From JBFGFX01 sp965232455 (lineage in GTDB: Bacteria; Pseudomonadota; Gammaproteobacteria; Steroidobacterales; Woeseiaceae): 64,000 nt of DNA. The position numbers and the translations under genes were made by a program. The stretch is taken from positions 3,844,001-3,908,000 of the forward strand of contig OZ246981.1 of NCBI GenBank assembly GCA_965232455.1, written 5' to 3'. Positions 35,401-43,088 of this stretch are shown one piece after another; position 1 is the stretch's first letter; each line of letters begins with the position of its first letter. The notes beneath the pieces were generated by a model that was given only the letters and a program-made list of their open reading frames with translations, was not told where the DNA came from and made no database searches.

Positions 35401-36679
35401 CTCCGGTCTCCAGGTTCAGCCTCTTCAGGCCGGCGCCCATCGTCCCGACCCACACCACGCTCTGTTCGTCCGCGGCAAACGCGGTCACGTCGGCGGACTC
35501 CAGCCATGCACCCCGATGGTGCCCCAGCGACCACGTGCGGGGATTCCATTTGCTGACGCCGCCGGTGTCGGTGCCAACCCATAGATTCCCACCCCTGTCC
35601 TCGTACATCGACATGACGTAGTCGCTGGCAAGACTGCGATCGTCACCGGCTTCGTGCCCGTAACGTATAAACCGATCGTTCGGTCGGTCGTAGACGTTCA
35701 ACCCGTCCTCGGTCCCAATCCACAGACGATCAGCGCTGTCGCTGAAAATCGCGCGAACGAAGTTGCTGCTCAGCGAATTCGGATCGTCGGTCTGCTGCTG
35801 ATAGTGCGAGATTTCGCCGTTTGCCGGATTCAATCGGATGAGCCCGCCGTCGGTGCCGATCCACAGCGAACCGGTAGGGTCTTCCGCAATGGCGATCACG
35901 GTGCTGCTTCCCGGCAAATCCGGCTCTGACGGATCGATCTCGTAATGCGTGAATTCACCCGTGGCGCCGTCGCGCATGTTCAGACCTCGATCCGTGCCGA
36001 TCCACAGACGATCCGAGCGATCGACGTAAAGGCTGTAAACGGTGTCGCTACCGAGGCTGGCGGGATTGCCGGGGTCGTGCCGAAAGTGATCGATGTCGCC
36101 GGTCACCGGGTCCAATCGATTGAGCCCACCGCCGCGGGTGCCGACCCACAGCTTTCCCGCGCCGTCGATCACCAGGGCCCGCGCCAGATCGCTGGACAGG
36201 CTCGACGGGTTTTGCGGATCGTGCCGATACGCCAGAAAGGTATCCGATTGGCGCCGCCACTGAACCACACCGCCGCCTTCCGTAGCGAGCCAGAGATCGT
36301 TCGCGGCGTCTTCGGCAATCTGCCAGATGAAATCGTCGGGTAGCGCGCCCAGATTACGGCGGTCACCGCGGTACTGACGGATCTCGTGACCGTCGTAACG
36401 GTTCAGTCCGCTTTCGGTTCCGAACCACATGAAGCCGCGGCTGTCCTGAAGTATCGCGTGGACCGAGTTCTGGCTCAGACCGTCCTGGCGATTGATGTGC
36501 TCGAAGCTGATGGGTCGAAAATTGCCGGTCACCGCAAACGCCTCACCGGTCGCCAGCAAGCTTGCCAGAAGCGCGAACAATAGCGGCTGAACCCGATGGA
36601 CGCCGATCGACGCCTTTCGGACGCCGGCGGTCCCCGATCTACCTCGTGCAATACGCTCGATGAGAGTTCGCCGCGTCAC
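32438..36679 (-). CDS. Giant hybrid sensor kinase: Reg_prop propeller, kinase, receiver and Hpt
   Basis: 1413 residues. A signal or anchor near residues 31-48 (LLFALLASLLATGEAFA) is followed by about 14 two-component propeller repeats (MWFGTESGLNRYDG, LWVGTRGGGLNRLD, LWIGTDRGLN and so on) forming two periplasmic seven-blade propellers, a Y_Y_Y Ig-like domain, one membrane helix (WAYGLYCALVVMLLILGW), His kinase box FLAQMSHEIRTPMNG, an ATPase domain (DTGVGIS; GTGLGLAI), a receiver with LMDCQMP, and a C-terminal Hpt with HGLKSSSADLG (His at about 1353). In Bacteroidetes such HTCS proteins sense glycan fragments. The start overlaps the subtilase stop by 4 bases, making it the third gene of a coupled operon. 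A stand-alone receiver protein is encoded first in the same operon and is the likely final acceptor. Confidence 0.93.
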   Translation of the reverse strand: MTRRTLIERIARGRSGTAGVRKASIGVHRVQPLLFALLASLLATGEAFAVTGNFRPISFEHINRQDGLSQNSVHAILQDSRGFMWFGTESGLNRYDGHEIRQYRGDRRNLGALPDDFIWQIAEDAANDLWLATEGGGVVQWRRQSDTFLAYRHDPQNPSSLSSDLARALVIDGAGKLWVGTRGGGLNRLDPVTGDIDHFRHDPGNPASLGSDTVYSLYVDRSDRLWIGTDRGLNMRDGATGEFTHYEIDPSEPDLPGSSTVIAIAEDPTGSLWIGTDGGLIRLNPANGEISHYQQQTDDPNSLSSNFVRAIFSDSADRLWIGTEDGLNVYDRPNDRFIRYGHEAGDDRSLASDYVMSMYEDRGGNLWVGTDTGGVSKWNPRTWSLGHHRGAWLESADVTAFAADEQSVVWVGTMGAGLKRLNLETGDVRHYRQDLGRESEARDDDTRLGISDDRVMSLLRDRNGELWIGTMLGGLNRLDPASETITVFRHDADDDTTISADGIMSLYEDRRGDIWVGTYGGGVSRYDRGSGTFVRYGFGSDSPRDLSGSRATAITQDHAGAIWVGTDGAGLNRYNAADETFTRFRHDRLDPDSLSSDRIFAIHADAGGELWIGTGGHGLDRLVTAPGSPDDATFMNVDAVRSGLGSWVFGIQSDAAGRLWLSTSNGLGSFEPQLGALKVLRQSHGLQSDDFNSGAHHRGPDGRLYFGGPNGFNAFDPLALDENSSSTPVVLVDFQVLNQSVVTDQPYELLESVELGYDDKVVTFEFAGLNFTHPGENQYAYRLEGFDDDWVYAGRNRRITYTNLDAGSYVFRAKAANSDGVWTESGLSLRVVARPAPWATNWAYGLYCALVVMLLILGWRYQQHKLAREVRYSRQLEREVSDRTHQLKERNERLEELSRAKSEFLAQMSHEIRTPMNGVLGMTELLLGTELRDDQRGFAKTIDRSAKSLLEIINDILDVSKIEAGKLGVESVEFEIGALVDETMALLADSARNKGLEFLCTVRPPGDTWAIGDPLRLRQILVNLLANAIKFTDAGKVELRCLEQDVDADSVTYRFEVSDTGVGISQDKHEQIFEAFTQEDGSTTRRFGGTGLGLAISKQLVELMGGDIGVDSVVGEGATFWFTVRLPVAVVEHRQDDDANAEDTSRALDSMVLPRIRGRVLLAEDTPVNQTVAVAMLQRLGCSVEVVADGAAAIDRARARNIDLILMDCQMPVVDGFDATGAIRNQEPDGVRVPIVALTANAQDGDRDRCLAAGMDDYLAKPFSLYKLHTTLSRWLSLETDDAVKASSSSNVSALGPVDQRSLKILRELSGPDGEEILSEAVQLFLEDSARLMTQLRSAIAAGDVKQVHGVSHGLKSSSADLGAHRMAKICGDIEDIARNNGLHGANALYRKLTNEYPRVVAALRLELQKKSA

Positions 36680-38523
36680 TCTTGTTCAACCCATCTATTG
36701 ATCGATACCGGTTCGGTCAGGTTCTTTTTCCAGAGATACCTGTCCGTGTCGATGGTGGCGTTTTGCCATCGGGAATCCTCCGACCAGCTGGCGCCGCGAC
36801 TCCACGTCAGGTCGCCGCTCAGCGCCGTGTTTTTCTTCCAGAGGTAGCGGTCGTGGTGCAGCGGCCCGTACTGCCAGCTGTATCCGTGACCGTCCAGCGG
36901 CGTCGTCGGGTCGGCGGGGTCCGTGAGAAAATATCGTCCGTCCGAGTCCTGGCGCGCCGGACCTCCGTAGTGCAGCGTGCCGGCAAGATCGAGACTGATG
37001 TCCATGTCCTGATTTGCGCAATTGGCGGCGCCGCTGTTCGTCGCGGCAAGCGCGTCGATCATTCCGGCGCCCTGCTGGAAGACGCTGTAGGCCGCGGAAC
37101 CGTCTTCGCGTTCGGCGGAACGAGCGGTTGCCATGAGACGGCACTTGACGTCGTCCGGGGTCAGGGACGGATCGGACTCCAGCATCAGCGCAACCACGCC
37201 GGCGACAACCGCCGTTGCCTGCGACGTCCCCGACATCGTGAAGTAATCGCCTTCGGCGTTGAAGTACTGCGGATACTCCAATGCAATCCAGCTCTCGTCC
37301 GGGATGATGCCGAGCAGGTGCCCGCCGGGTGCAACCAGGTCGGGCTTCACGAAACCGTCATGGGTCGGCCCGGCCGAGGACCAGCTCGCCAGGACGTCGT
37401 CGGTCGGGTCGACCGGCGTGTAGCTGTCGGTCATCGCACCCACGGTGATGACGTAAGGAATATTGCCCGGAACGCCCACGGTCATCGGCGCTGGGCCAGA
37501 GTTACCGGCGGCAGCCACGACCACGATTCCGGCCTGCCAGGCCGCCATCACCGCCTGATTCAGAGGATCTTCCCAGTACCTCGACACCGCCCGGCCACTG
37601 AACGACAAATTCAAAACGCGAATCCCGTACCGCTCGCGGTGCTCGACAATCCAGTCCAGCCCTTTTATGACGTCGATGTATCGGGCCGAACCGTCGGGCT
37701 CGAAGGCCTTGACCGCAACGACGTCTACCCCGGGCGCAACGCCCTGGTAACGCGCCGCGTTCGTCGTCCGGCTACCCGCAATGATAGAGGTGACGTGTGT
37801 GCCGTGCCCGCTCCAGTCATCGATGCCGTCGGCACCGTTCAAATCGCTGCCGGCGGTTCCAACGTGAACGACCGCATTGCCCTCGTCATCGTCCAACTCG
37901 TCGTCATTGTCGGCATCGCCGTCCGTCTCTTCGTCCAGCTCGTTGTCGTCATCATCGTTGCCGTCGTCGTCATCCCCATCGTCGTCATCGCGCGGCAGTT
38001 CCGGTCCTCCTCCCGGAATGAAGGTGTCGAGCAATACGTCGTACTGCGCGACGACCCGGTCGATTTCGCCCGACGTCTCGTCGATGCCGTCCGTGGTCCA
38101 GATACCGGTATCGAGTACGGCGACGCTGACGCCCCGGCCGGTAAGGCCGGCCACGTGCAGGTCCGCAGCGCCGATCAGGCCGGGGAAATGCGTCTCGGGC
38201 GCTGACTGGCTCACCGTGAGTCCGCGATCTTCATAAAGTGTCGCCGCACCGGATGCCTGAATTTCGGCACGCTGAGACGCCGTCAGCGAAGCGCCCACGG
38301 CACGGATAATACCGAGTTCGTCGAGCACCTCACCGCCGGCGCGGCGGACGAGATCGGCAGCCGCGGTCGCGCTGTCGGCCTGAACCAGGAAATCGCGCCG
38401 CTGTTCGACGGGCGAGTGCGGGTTCCGCATCGCCGGCCGATCGATCCATGACGACATCGCCAGCAGCAATAGCGCCGCGACGGTTGTCGCACAGACGGCG
38501 CCGGCGGTTTTTTTCGGACTCAT
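36676..38523 (-). CDS. Exported subtilase (S8 family) with acidic insert
   Basis: 615-residue serine protease. Membrane or signal segment TTVAALLLLAMSS at 13-25, a propeptide-like domain to about 105, then the catalytic domain: Asp138 (VAVLDTGIW), His240 (GHGTHV), Asn341 (AAAGNSGP) and Ser434 (SGTSQATAVVAG). Between Asp and His sits an insert at residues 179-215 made almost wholly of Asp, Glu, Asn and Gly, probably Ca2+ binding. The C-terminal about 90 residues are Trp-rich with two DRYLWKKN repeats. The stop overlaps the hybrid-kinase start, so protease and sensor are made together. A role in producing or clearing the signal for that sensor is inference. Confidence 0.92.
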   Translation of the reverse strand: MSPKKTAGAVCATTVAALLLLAMSSWIDRPAMRNPHSPVEQRRDFLVQADSATAAADLVRRAGGEVLDELGIIRAVGASLTASQRAEIQASGAATLYEDRGLTVSQSAPETHFPGLIGAADLHVAGLTGRGVSVAVLDTGIWTTDGIDETSGEIDRVVAQYDVLLDTFIPGGGPELPRDDDDGDDDDGNDDDDNELDEETDGDADNDDELDDDEGNAVVHVGTAGSDLNGADGIDDWSGHGTHVTSIIAGSRTTNAARYQGVAPGVDVVAVKAFEPDGSARYIDVIKGLDWIVEHRERYGIRVLNLSFSGRAVSRYWEDPLNQAVMAAWQAGIVVVAAAGNSGPAPMTVGVPGNIPYVITVGAMTDSYTPVDPTDDVLASWSSAGPTHDGFVKPDLVAPGGHLLGIIPDESWIALEYPQYFNAEGDYFTMSGTSQATAVVAGVVALMLESDPSLTPDDVKCRLMATARSAEREDGSAAYSVFQQGAGMIDALAATNSGAANCANQDMDISLDLAGTLHYGGPARQDSDGRYFLTDPADPTTPLDGHGYSWQYGPLHHDRYLWKKNTALSGDLTWSRGASWSEDSRWQNATIDTDRYLWKKNLTEPVSINRWVEQE

Positions 38524-38586
38524 ACAACTCTTCCTAAGTGCGCAAGGCGAATCCGGCGGGCGCTCCGCCCCGACGCTTTCGCCTGG

Positions 38587-39048
38587 TTAAGTATTCAGTT
38601 CGCTGATCGCCGTCGACCGGCGTTCGGCAGCCGCGACGGCGAGAAATCGTCTGATGAGCGTCTCGAACTTCGGCCACTCAATCGGTTTGAAGACGAAATC
38701 CGTCGCCCCGGCGGCTCGCGCTCTATCGATCGTTTCGACGTCGTCCGACCCGGTCACCATGACAATCGGCAGCGCCGAATCGTCGGACTCACGGCGAATT
38801 GCCTCGCAGGCGGATATCCCGTCCATCTCGGGCATGCCGATGTCCAGCAGCACGAGATCCGGGGCGAATCTCCGCGCCTCGGCAATCGCCTCGGCGCCGG
38901 TACTGGCGTGTGCGACGGCGAATCCCGCCGCCTGAAGCGTTTTTGTCATCAACATCACCAATGCCGGAGCATCGTCGACGACGAGTACTCGTGGCCGAGT
39001 CGACCCGTTTGACGATTGGCGCTCGTCGGCTTGATATCTGTTGAACAT
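38587..39048 (-). CDS. Stand-alone receiver-domain response regulator
   Basis: 153 residues from ATG 39048, which has AGGA 7 bases upstream; the 40 extra residues from 39168 have no ribosome site. A single receiver: acidic pair in VLVVDDAP, phospho-acceptor Asp in LVLLDIGMPEMDG, Thr in VMVTGSDD and Lys in FVFKPIEWP. There is no output domain, so it works through protein contacts or as a phosphate relay. It is first in an operon followed by the subtilase (63-base gap) and the hybrid kinase, whose C-terminal Hpt could phosphorylate it. Confidence 0.88.
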   Translation of the reverse strand: MFNRYQADERQSSNGSTRPRVLVVDDAPALVMLMTKTLQAAGFAVAHASTGAEAIAEARRFAPDLVLLDIGMPEMDGISACEAIRRESDDSALPIVMVTGSDDVETIDRARAAGATDFVFKPIEWPKFETLIRRFLAVAAAERRSTAISELNT

Positions 39049-39436
39049 GTCGAAATCCTGGACAAAACGCGAGACCGCTGGCCGCCTCTCGTTAATCTGC
39101 GCTTCATCAATAAGCCGACGAAAACCGCGATTCGACGGATGATCGTAACCCGAAACGCCACTATTCATTGTAATTTCAGACGACTTTTAAGCATTTTTCA
39201 TCCCCGGGCCGGCGCCGCCGCATATGGGCTCGAGCGCGGGCAAATTTGCACGAAGATAGCCGTGCACAACCGTTCCTGGTGTTCCGTCCTGCAAATACGT
39301 TCACAACGATTCGCGCGACCATCGGTGTCCGACGTCGGGCAATCGCAAGCGGTGGCCAGGCTCGCGCGAGGAGGCACGGGCGCACCCGATGCGGGAAAAA
39401 CAGGCGAAATACTGCGAATGTTCACGGTACCGAACC
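39049..39436. other. 388-base gap without gene
   Basis: This lies between the porin stop and the receiver start, both on the minus strand, so it should hold the promoter of the receiver-protease-kinase operon. Short ORFs on both strands here have no family features. There is a moderately AT-rich stretch at about 39165-39195. I see no clear -35/-10 pair, repeat or terminator. Confidence 0.5.
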
Positions 39437-40591
39437 CTACATGCCGAACTGCAGCCGCATCGACCAGAGCGAGGCCTGCTCGTCGATGCCATTGCGGTTC
39501 GGTGACGCGTCGATATCCGAATAATTGACCATAACGCGGAACTGCCGGTTGAAAATCCAGCTCACGCCATACGTCATCTCCGTTTGCTTGCCGCCCGTGA
39601 CCGGACCGTCCGTCAAATCCAGATAGGCGTGACGCACGGCCAGTTCCAGCGCGCCCCAGCGGTGCTCCGGACGTATTGACCTGAACGTTCCACGGCTGTG
39701 GTTGTAACGGTATGCGCCGCCGCCGAGAAGCACGCTGGCCATGAGGTAGTGGGAATTGAACGACACTCTGTTTTGCGTTCCTCTCAGCGCAACGTGGGTC
39801 GCTTCGGACTGCAAACGCAGGTTTTCGTAAAAAGCGGCAAATTCGACGCCGAGCGTGTGGCTGCGATCGACACCCTCGATACGCCGGGTATTGATCAACC
39901 GCCGATCCGTCAAACGGGTACCCGGGCGCACGCGGAAACGGACCGATTCGCCCTCCTGTATGCGTCGGAATTCACCCGCCGCGCCCAGGTGGATCGCGGC
40001 CGTGGTGTTTCGCAGGGGAGCAAACGTCACCCGGCCGTTCAGGCTGCGGCCGGGAAGACGGCGACGGTCGCGGCCGCTGAACTCGTTGCCGAAGACTCCG
40101 GCGGTGGTGCTCCATCGATCTCCCCAGCGGCGGTAAGACAGTCCGAACAGTATTCCCGGGTTGAGCGCCCCGGCAATCGAACGCTCCAGGAGCGGCAGAT
40201 GCTGGAAGCCCGTCGAGTCCTCCATGGAAAACGGCGCGACCTGATTGCCAAACGTAATGCGCTGCCTGCGAAGACCCCGGTACTGCACGAACAGGTTCTT
40301 CCAGCCTTCGCTGATGCCAAAATCGTAGTCGCCGCGCAGCCGCCACGCCGACCAGTCCAGCCGGCTGACGACGCGTGCGCGACGGAACTCGTTGTCGTCT
40401 TCGAGCGCGGTTTCGTCGTCGTCGAAGCGAGCGAAATCCCCCTGCAGCCTGAGGCCCATCGAGAACTCCAGCTGATCGGCCATGTCCACGTCGAGGCCGT
40501 CCCGCCACGACAGCGACACGTCCGCCGCGAACAGGCGACCGGTCGACAGGACGCAAAACAGCCCGGCGGCGATGTGTATCCAGGTTTTCAC
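39437..40591 (-). CDS. OprP/OprO-like phosphate-selective porin family protein
   Basis: 384-residue outer-membrane barrel with signal peptide MKTWIHIAAGLFCVLSTGRLFA. Hallmarks of the porin O/P family: RRARVVSRLDWSAWRLRGDYDFG, NLFVQYRGLRRQRITFGNQVAPFSMEDSTGFQHLPLLERS, GLSYRRWGDRWSTTAGVFG, a later LTDGPVTGGKQTEMTYGVSWIFN, and the C-terminal MRLQFGM. The chain is short for the family. It is the last gene of a four-gene overlapping operon (NTPase, ABC exporter, hydrolase, porin). Here it may be the outer-membrane exit for whatever the exporter moves, since no phosphate genes are present. Confidence 0.87.
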   Translation of the reverse strand: MKTWIHIAAGLFCVLSTGRLFAADVSLSWRDGLDVDMADQLEFSMGLRLQGDFARFDDDETALEDDNEFRRARVVSRLDWSAWRLRGDYDFGISEGWKNLFVQYRGLRRQRITFGNQVAPFSMEDSTGFQHLPLLERSIAGALNPGILFGLSYRRWGDRWSTTAGVFGNEFSGRDRRRLPGRSLNGRVTFAPLRNTTAAIHLGAAGEFRRIQEGESVRFRVRPGTRLTDRRLINTRRIEGVDRSHTLGVEFAAFYENLRLQSEATHVALRGTQNRVSFNSHYLMASVLLGGGAYRYNHSRGTFRSIRPEHRWGALELAVRHAYLDLTDGPVTGGKQTEMTYGVSWIFNRQFRVMVNYSDIDASPNRNGIDEQASLWSMRLQFGM

Positions 40592-41412
40592 GCGGCGTTC
40601 TCCTCACAGAAGGCAAACAGTTGATCGGCGAGGCCGCCGCGCATCACGGCTTCCCCGAAATCGTGCGCGGTCCTTGGAAGCTCGTGAAACCGGTGCAGCC
40701 GGCCATAACCCTCGGCAGCCGCGAGTTTTTCCAGGCGGCGATGAAACCACCGCGCCCTTGTCAGTCGATTCCGGCCCTGGCGCTTGTCCAGCCGCGGCGA
40801 GCGCCGCACCGCGGCATCGCGGACGGTGTCTCTTTCACCCACGAGCGTCAGCGACGGCGTTCTCAACAGGCTGTCGATGTCGAAGTTCAGGTCGGGCAGC
40901 CGACTGTTCGGCGCCGTCCCATAGGGAAACTGCACGCGACGATCGGGGGCGGTGTACCAGCCGGCCGCGGCCAGCGTAAGGGAGCGCACGACGCCCGGAT
41001 GCGCGTAGACGAAGCGATGCGCAAACTGCGCGCCGCCGGAAAACCCCATCAGGTGAACGGGCCCTTCGAGGCCTAGGCAAACCCCGGCGTCCATCAGCAT
41101 CGCCCGAAACGCCAGATCCGCGCGCTGCCCGCGGCCGTCGCGGCCAAGGCGCTGGTAGTCCGAATACGACCGGTGATTGAAGACCGGAGCCATCAGCGTG
41201 TAGTCCAGTTCATCCGCGCGATCCGCCAGGCAGCGCAGCATGAACGACGGCTGCCGCGAAATGCCGTGCACAAGCACCAGCACCCGGCTCGGGTCCGGAT
41301 TCGGGCTCAAGCGGACGAAATACTGGAAATCGGGTATCGAGCTCAGCGTGCGTATCAGCGTCCGGGACGCGGTGGGAACGGCGCCGTGTTGCCCTTGGAT
41401 TGCGGTTTTCAT
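40588..41412 (-). CDS. Alpha/beta hydrolase
   Basis: 274 residues from ATG 41412, whose first bases overlap the ABC-transporter stop. VLVLVHGISRQPSFML forms the oxyanion segment, LMGFSGGAQFAHRF is the nucleophile elbow (GFSGG, Ser), the acid is Asp in LVGERDTV and the His may be in ELPRTAHDFGEAV. No signal peptide is seen, so it is cytoplasmic. The fold is that of esterase/polyhydroxybutyrate-depolymerase-like hydrolases. It is coupled by overlap on both sides, so it must act on the same compound as the transporter. The reaction is unknown. Confidence 0.82.
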   Translation of the reverse strand: MKTAIQGQHGAVPTASRTLIRTLSSIPDFQYFVRLSPNPDPSRVLVLVHGISRQPSFMLRCLADRADELDYTLMAPVFNHRSYSDYQRLGRDGRGQRADLAFRAMLMDAGVCLGLEGPVHLMGFSGGAQFAHRFVYAHPGVVRSLTLAAAGWYTAPDRRVQFPYGTAPNSRLPDLNFDIDSLLRTPSLTLVGERDTVRDAAVRRSPRLDKRQGRNRLTRARWFHRRLEKLAAAEGYGRLHRFHELPRTAHDFGEAVMRGGLADQLFAFCEENAA

Positions 41413-43088
41413 GAGTTGACTCGCCTTTTCTTGATAGGTGGTGCGGGCTGAAGGACGTTGATCCGACCGCCGTCGAGATGCCATACGCGGTCCGCTTGCC
41501 GCAGCAGTTCGGTGTCGTGAGTCGCAAAGATCACGGTGCCGGAATAGCTCTCGAGTACCTGCTCGATCACCGCGCGTCCGTCCCTGTCCAGTCCCAGCTC
41601 GATTTCATCGAGTAAAAGCAGGCGCGGCTCGCCGAGAACCGCGCGCGCCAGCTTCACCCGCGCTTCCTCGCCTTCCGACAGACCCGCGCCACGCGCGCCC
41701 AGGCGCGTGCTCAGCCCATCGGGAAACGACAGGATGCGTGCTTCGATCCCCGTTTCCGCACAGACGGCGTCGAGTTCGACCGGGGAGGCGCCGGGTTTGC
41801 GATAGCGTATGTTCTTGCTAATCGAACCCGACACCAACGACAGCTGATGACCCGCAACACCGATTGCGCGCCGGCGGTCCGCGTTCGACAAACGCACGGT
41901 ATCCACGCCGTCGAGGCGCACGCGGCCGCTCGTTGGCGCCAGCAGACCCGCGATTATGCGCAACAGCGTCGACTTACCGCTGCCGTTGTCGCCGGTAAGC
42001 GCAATACGCTCACCCGCGCGCGCCGTCAGTCGATCGACGCTGAAAAGCCCGCCATAACTGACGTTTCGAATTGTCACCCGGCCGTTACCGACCGCCAGGC
42101 GTTTCCTGCGCAGCGGTTCGGTCGAAGCCGGCGTAAACAACGGGGCGAGTTTCTGCCGCGCGACGCGATCGTTTTTCCAGTATTCATAGACCCGCCCGAG
42201 GTCGCGCAGCGGCGCCCCGATCAACGCGGTAACGCCGAGAACGGCCAACAGCTCGCTGACCGAAAGCCGGCCCTGTTGCAAACCGAAACTGCCCGCGACG
42301 AGCGCCACGATCATCACCGACCTGTGTGCAAAATCCGTCAACGCGCGCAGGCCGCCGACCCAGAACGCCCGCTGCGCCAGTGCGTCACCGAGCTCCAGGC
42401 TTTTCCGGGACAGGCGTTTGCGCTCGCGCGGTGCGCGGCCGAAAACCGAGAGTTGCGGTATGTTCGATACCAGTTCCGACACGGCGTTGGCGAGCCGGCC
42501 GCGCTTTCGGCGCGTCATGCGAACGCTGCGCTCCAGACCCACGCCCATCGTCATCACGGCAATCACGCAGAGCAGCAACACCGCAGCGATGATGGCGGCC
42601 GTTCTCCCGTCCAGCATGGTCATCGCGACGACGACGCCGGCAAGGAACAGACTCGCGCTCAAAAGACGCGCCAGACCCAAGGAAACCCACTGCCGCAACG
42701 CGTTCAGGTCGCTGGTGAAACGCACCATGTGTACTCCCTGCTGGCGTTCGGGGGACCGGGTAGCTGCTCCGGAAGACGAAGGACGCGCCAGCGCGTCGAA
42801 CAGGGCGAGCCGCACGTCGTGCACGTAGTGATTGCCAAGTCGTTCGGCGGTGATTCGTTCCAGCCAGCGGCACGCGGCGCCGACGAGCGCCAATGACAGC
42901 AGCCCGGCGAACAGCGCGGCGCCGAGACCCGAAGCCGTGGCTTCGAGGACGTGGTCGAGTAAACGCTGCATCAACCAGGTCATCCCGATGAGGCTTGCCG
43001 CCTGAATCAGGCCGATCAGCGCAACACCCGCCACCCGGGGCAGCCGTTTTGCGGTGGCAATTGGCGGCAAGCCGCGAGCGCCGCTCAT
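41409..43088 (-). CDS. ABC exporter half-transporter (TMD-NBD)
   Basis: 559 residues. The N-terminal about 310 residues hold roughly six membrane helices of the type I exporter fold; the C-terminal nucleotide-binding domain has Walker A GDNGSGKST, signature LSEGEEARVKLARA (LSEGE for LSGGQ), Walker B LLLLDEIELGLD with catalytic Glu and the H-loop ATHDTE. Relatives include CydD/lipid-A-type exporters and peptide exporters. It probably forms a homodimer. Start and stop both overlap neighbouring genes by 4 bases. Substrate unknown; no peptidase C39 domain is present, so a leader-peptide substrate is not indicated. Confidence 0.9.
   Translation of the reverse strand: MSGARGLPPIATAKRLPRVAGVALIGLIQAASLIGMTWLMQRLLDHVLEATASGLGAALFAGLLSLALVGAACRWLERITAERLGNHYVHDVRLALFDALARPSSSGAATRSPERQQGVHMVRFTSDLNALRQWVSLGLARLLSASLFLAGVVVAMTMLDGRTAAIIAAVLLLCVIAVMTMGVGLERSVRMTRRKRGRLANAVSELVSNIPQLSVFGRAPRERKRLSRKSLELGDALAQRAFWVGGLRALTDFAHRSVMIVALVAGSFGLQQGRLSVSELLAVLGVTALIGAPLRDLGRVYEYWKNDRVARQKLAPLFTPASTEPLRRKRLAVGNGRVTIRNVSYGGLFSVDRLTARAGERIALTGDNGSGKSTLLRIIAGLLAPTSGRVRLDGVDTVRLSNADRRRAIGVAGHQLSLVSGSISKNIRYRKPGASPVELDAVCAETGIEARILSFPDGLSTRLGARGAGLSEGEEARVKLARAVLGEPRLLLLDEIELGLDRDGRAVIEQVLESYSGTVIFATHDTELLRQADRVWHLDGGRINVLQPAPPIKKRRVNS

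Noticed and set aside
37879..37989. Low-complexity DNA resembling a microsatellite
   Set aside because: It is the in-frame Asp-rich loop of the subtilase rather than a separate repeat element.
36682..38205. Plus-strand frame of 507 codons opposite the subtilase
   Set aside because: Overlaps all catalytic motifs of the protease; the Val/Ile-rich end is just the reverse of the Asp-rich tract.
39016..39528. Plus-strand frame of 170 codons between the porin and receiver genes
   Set aside because: Overlaps coding ends on both sides and has no recognisable features.
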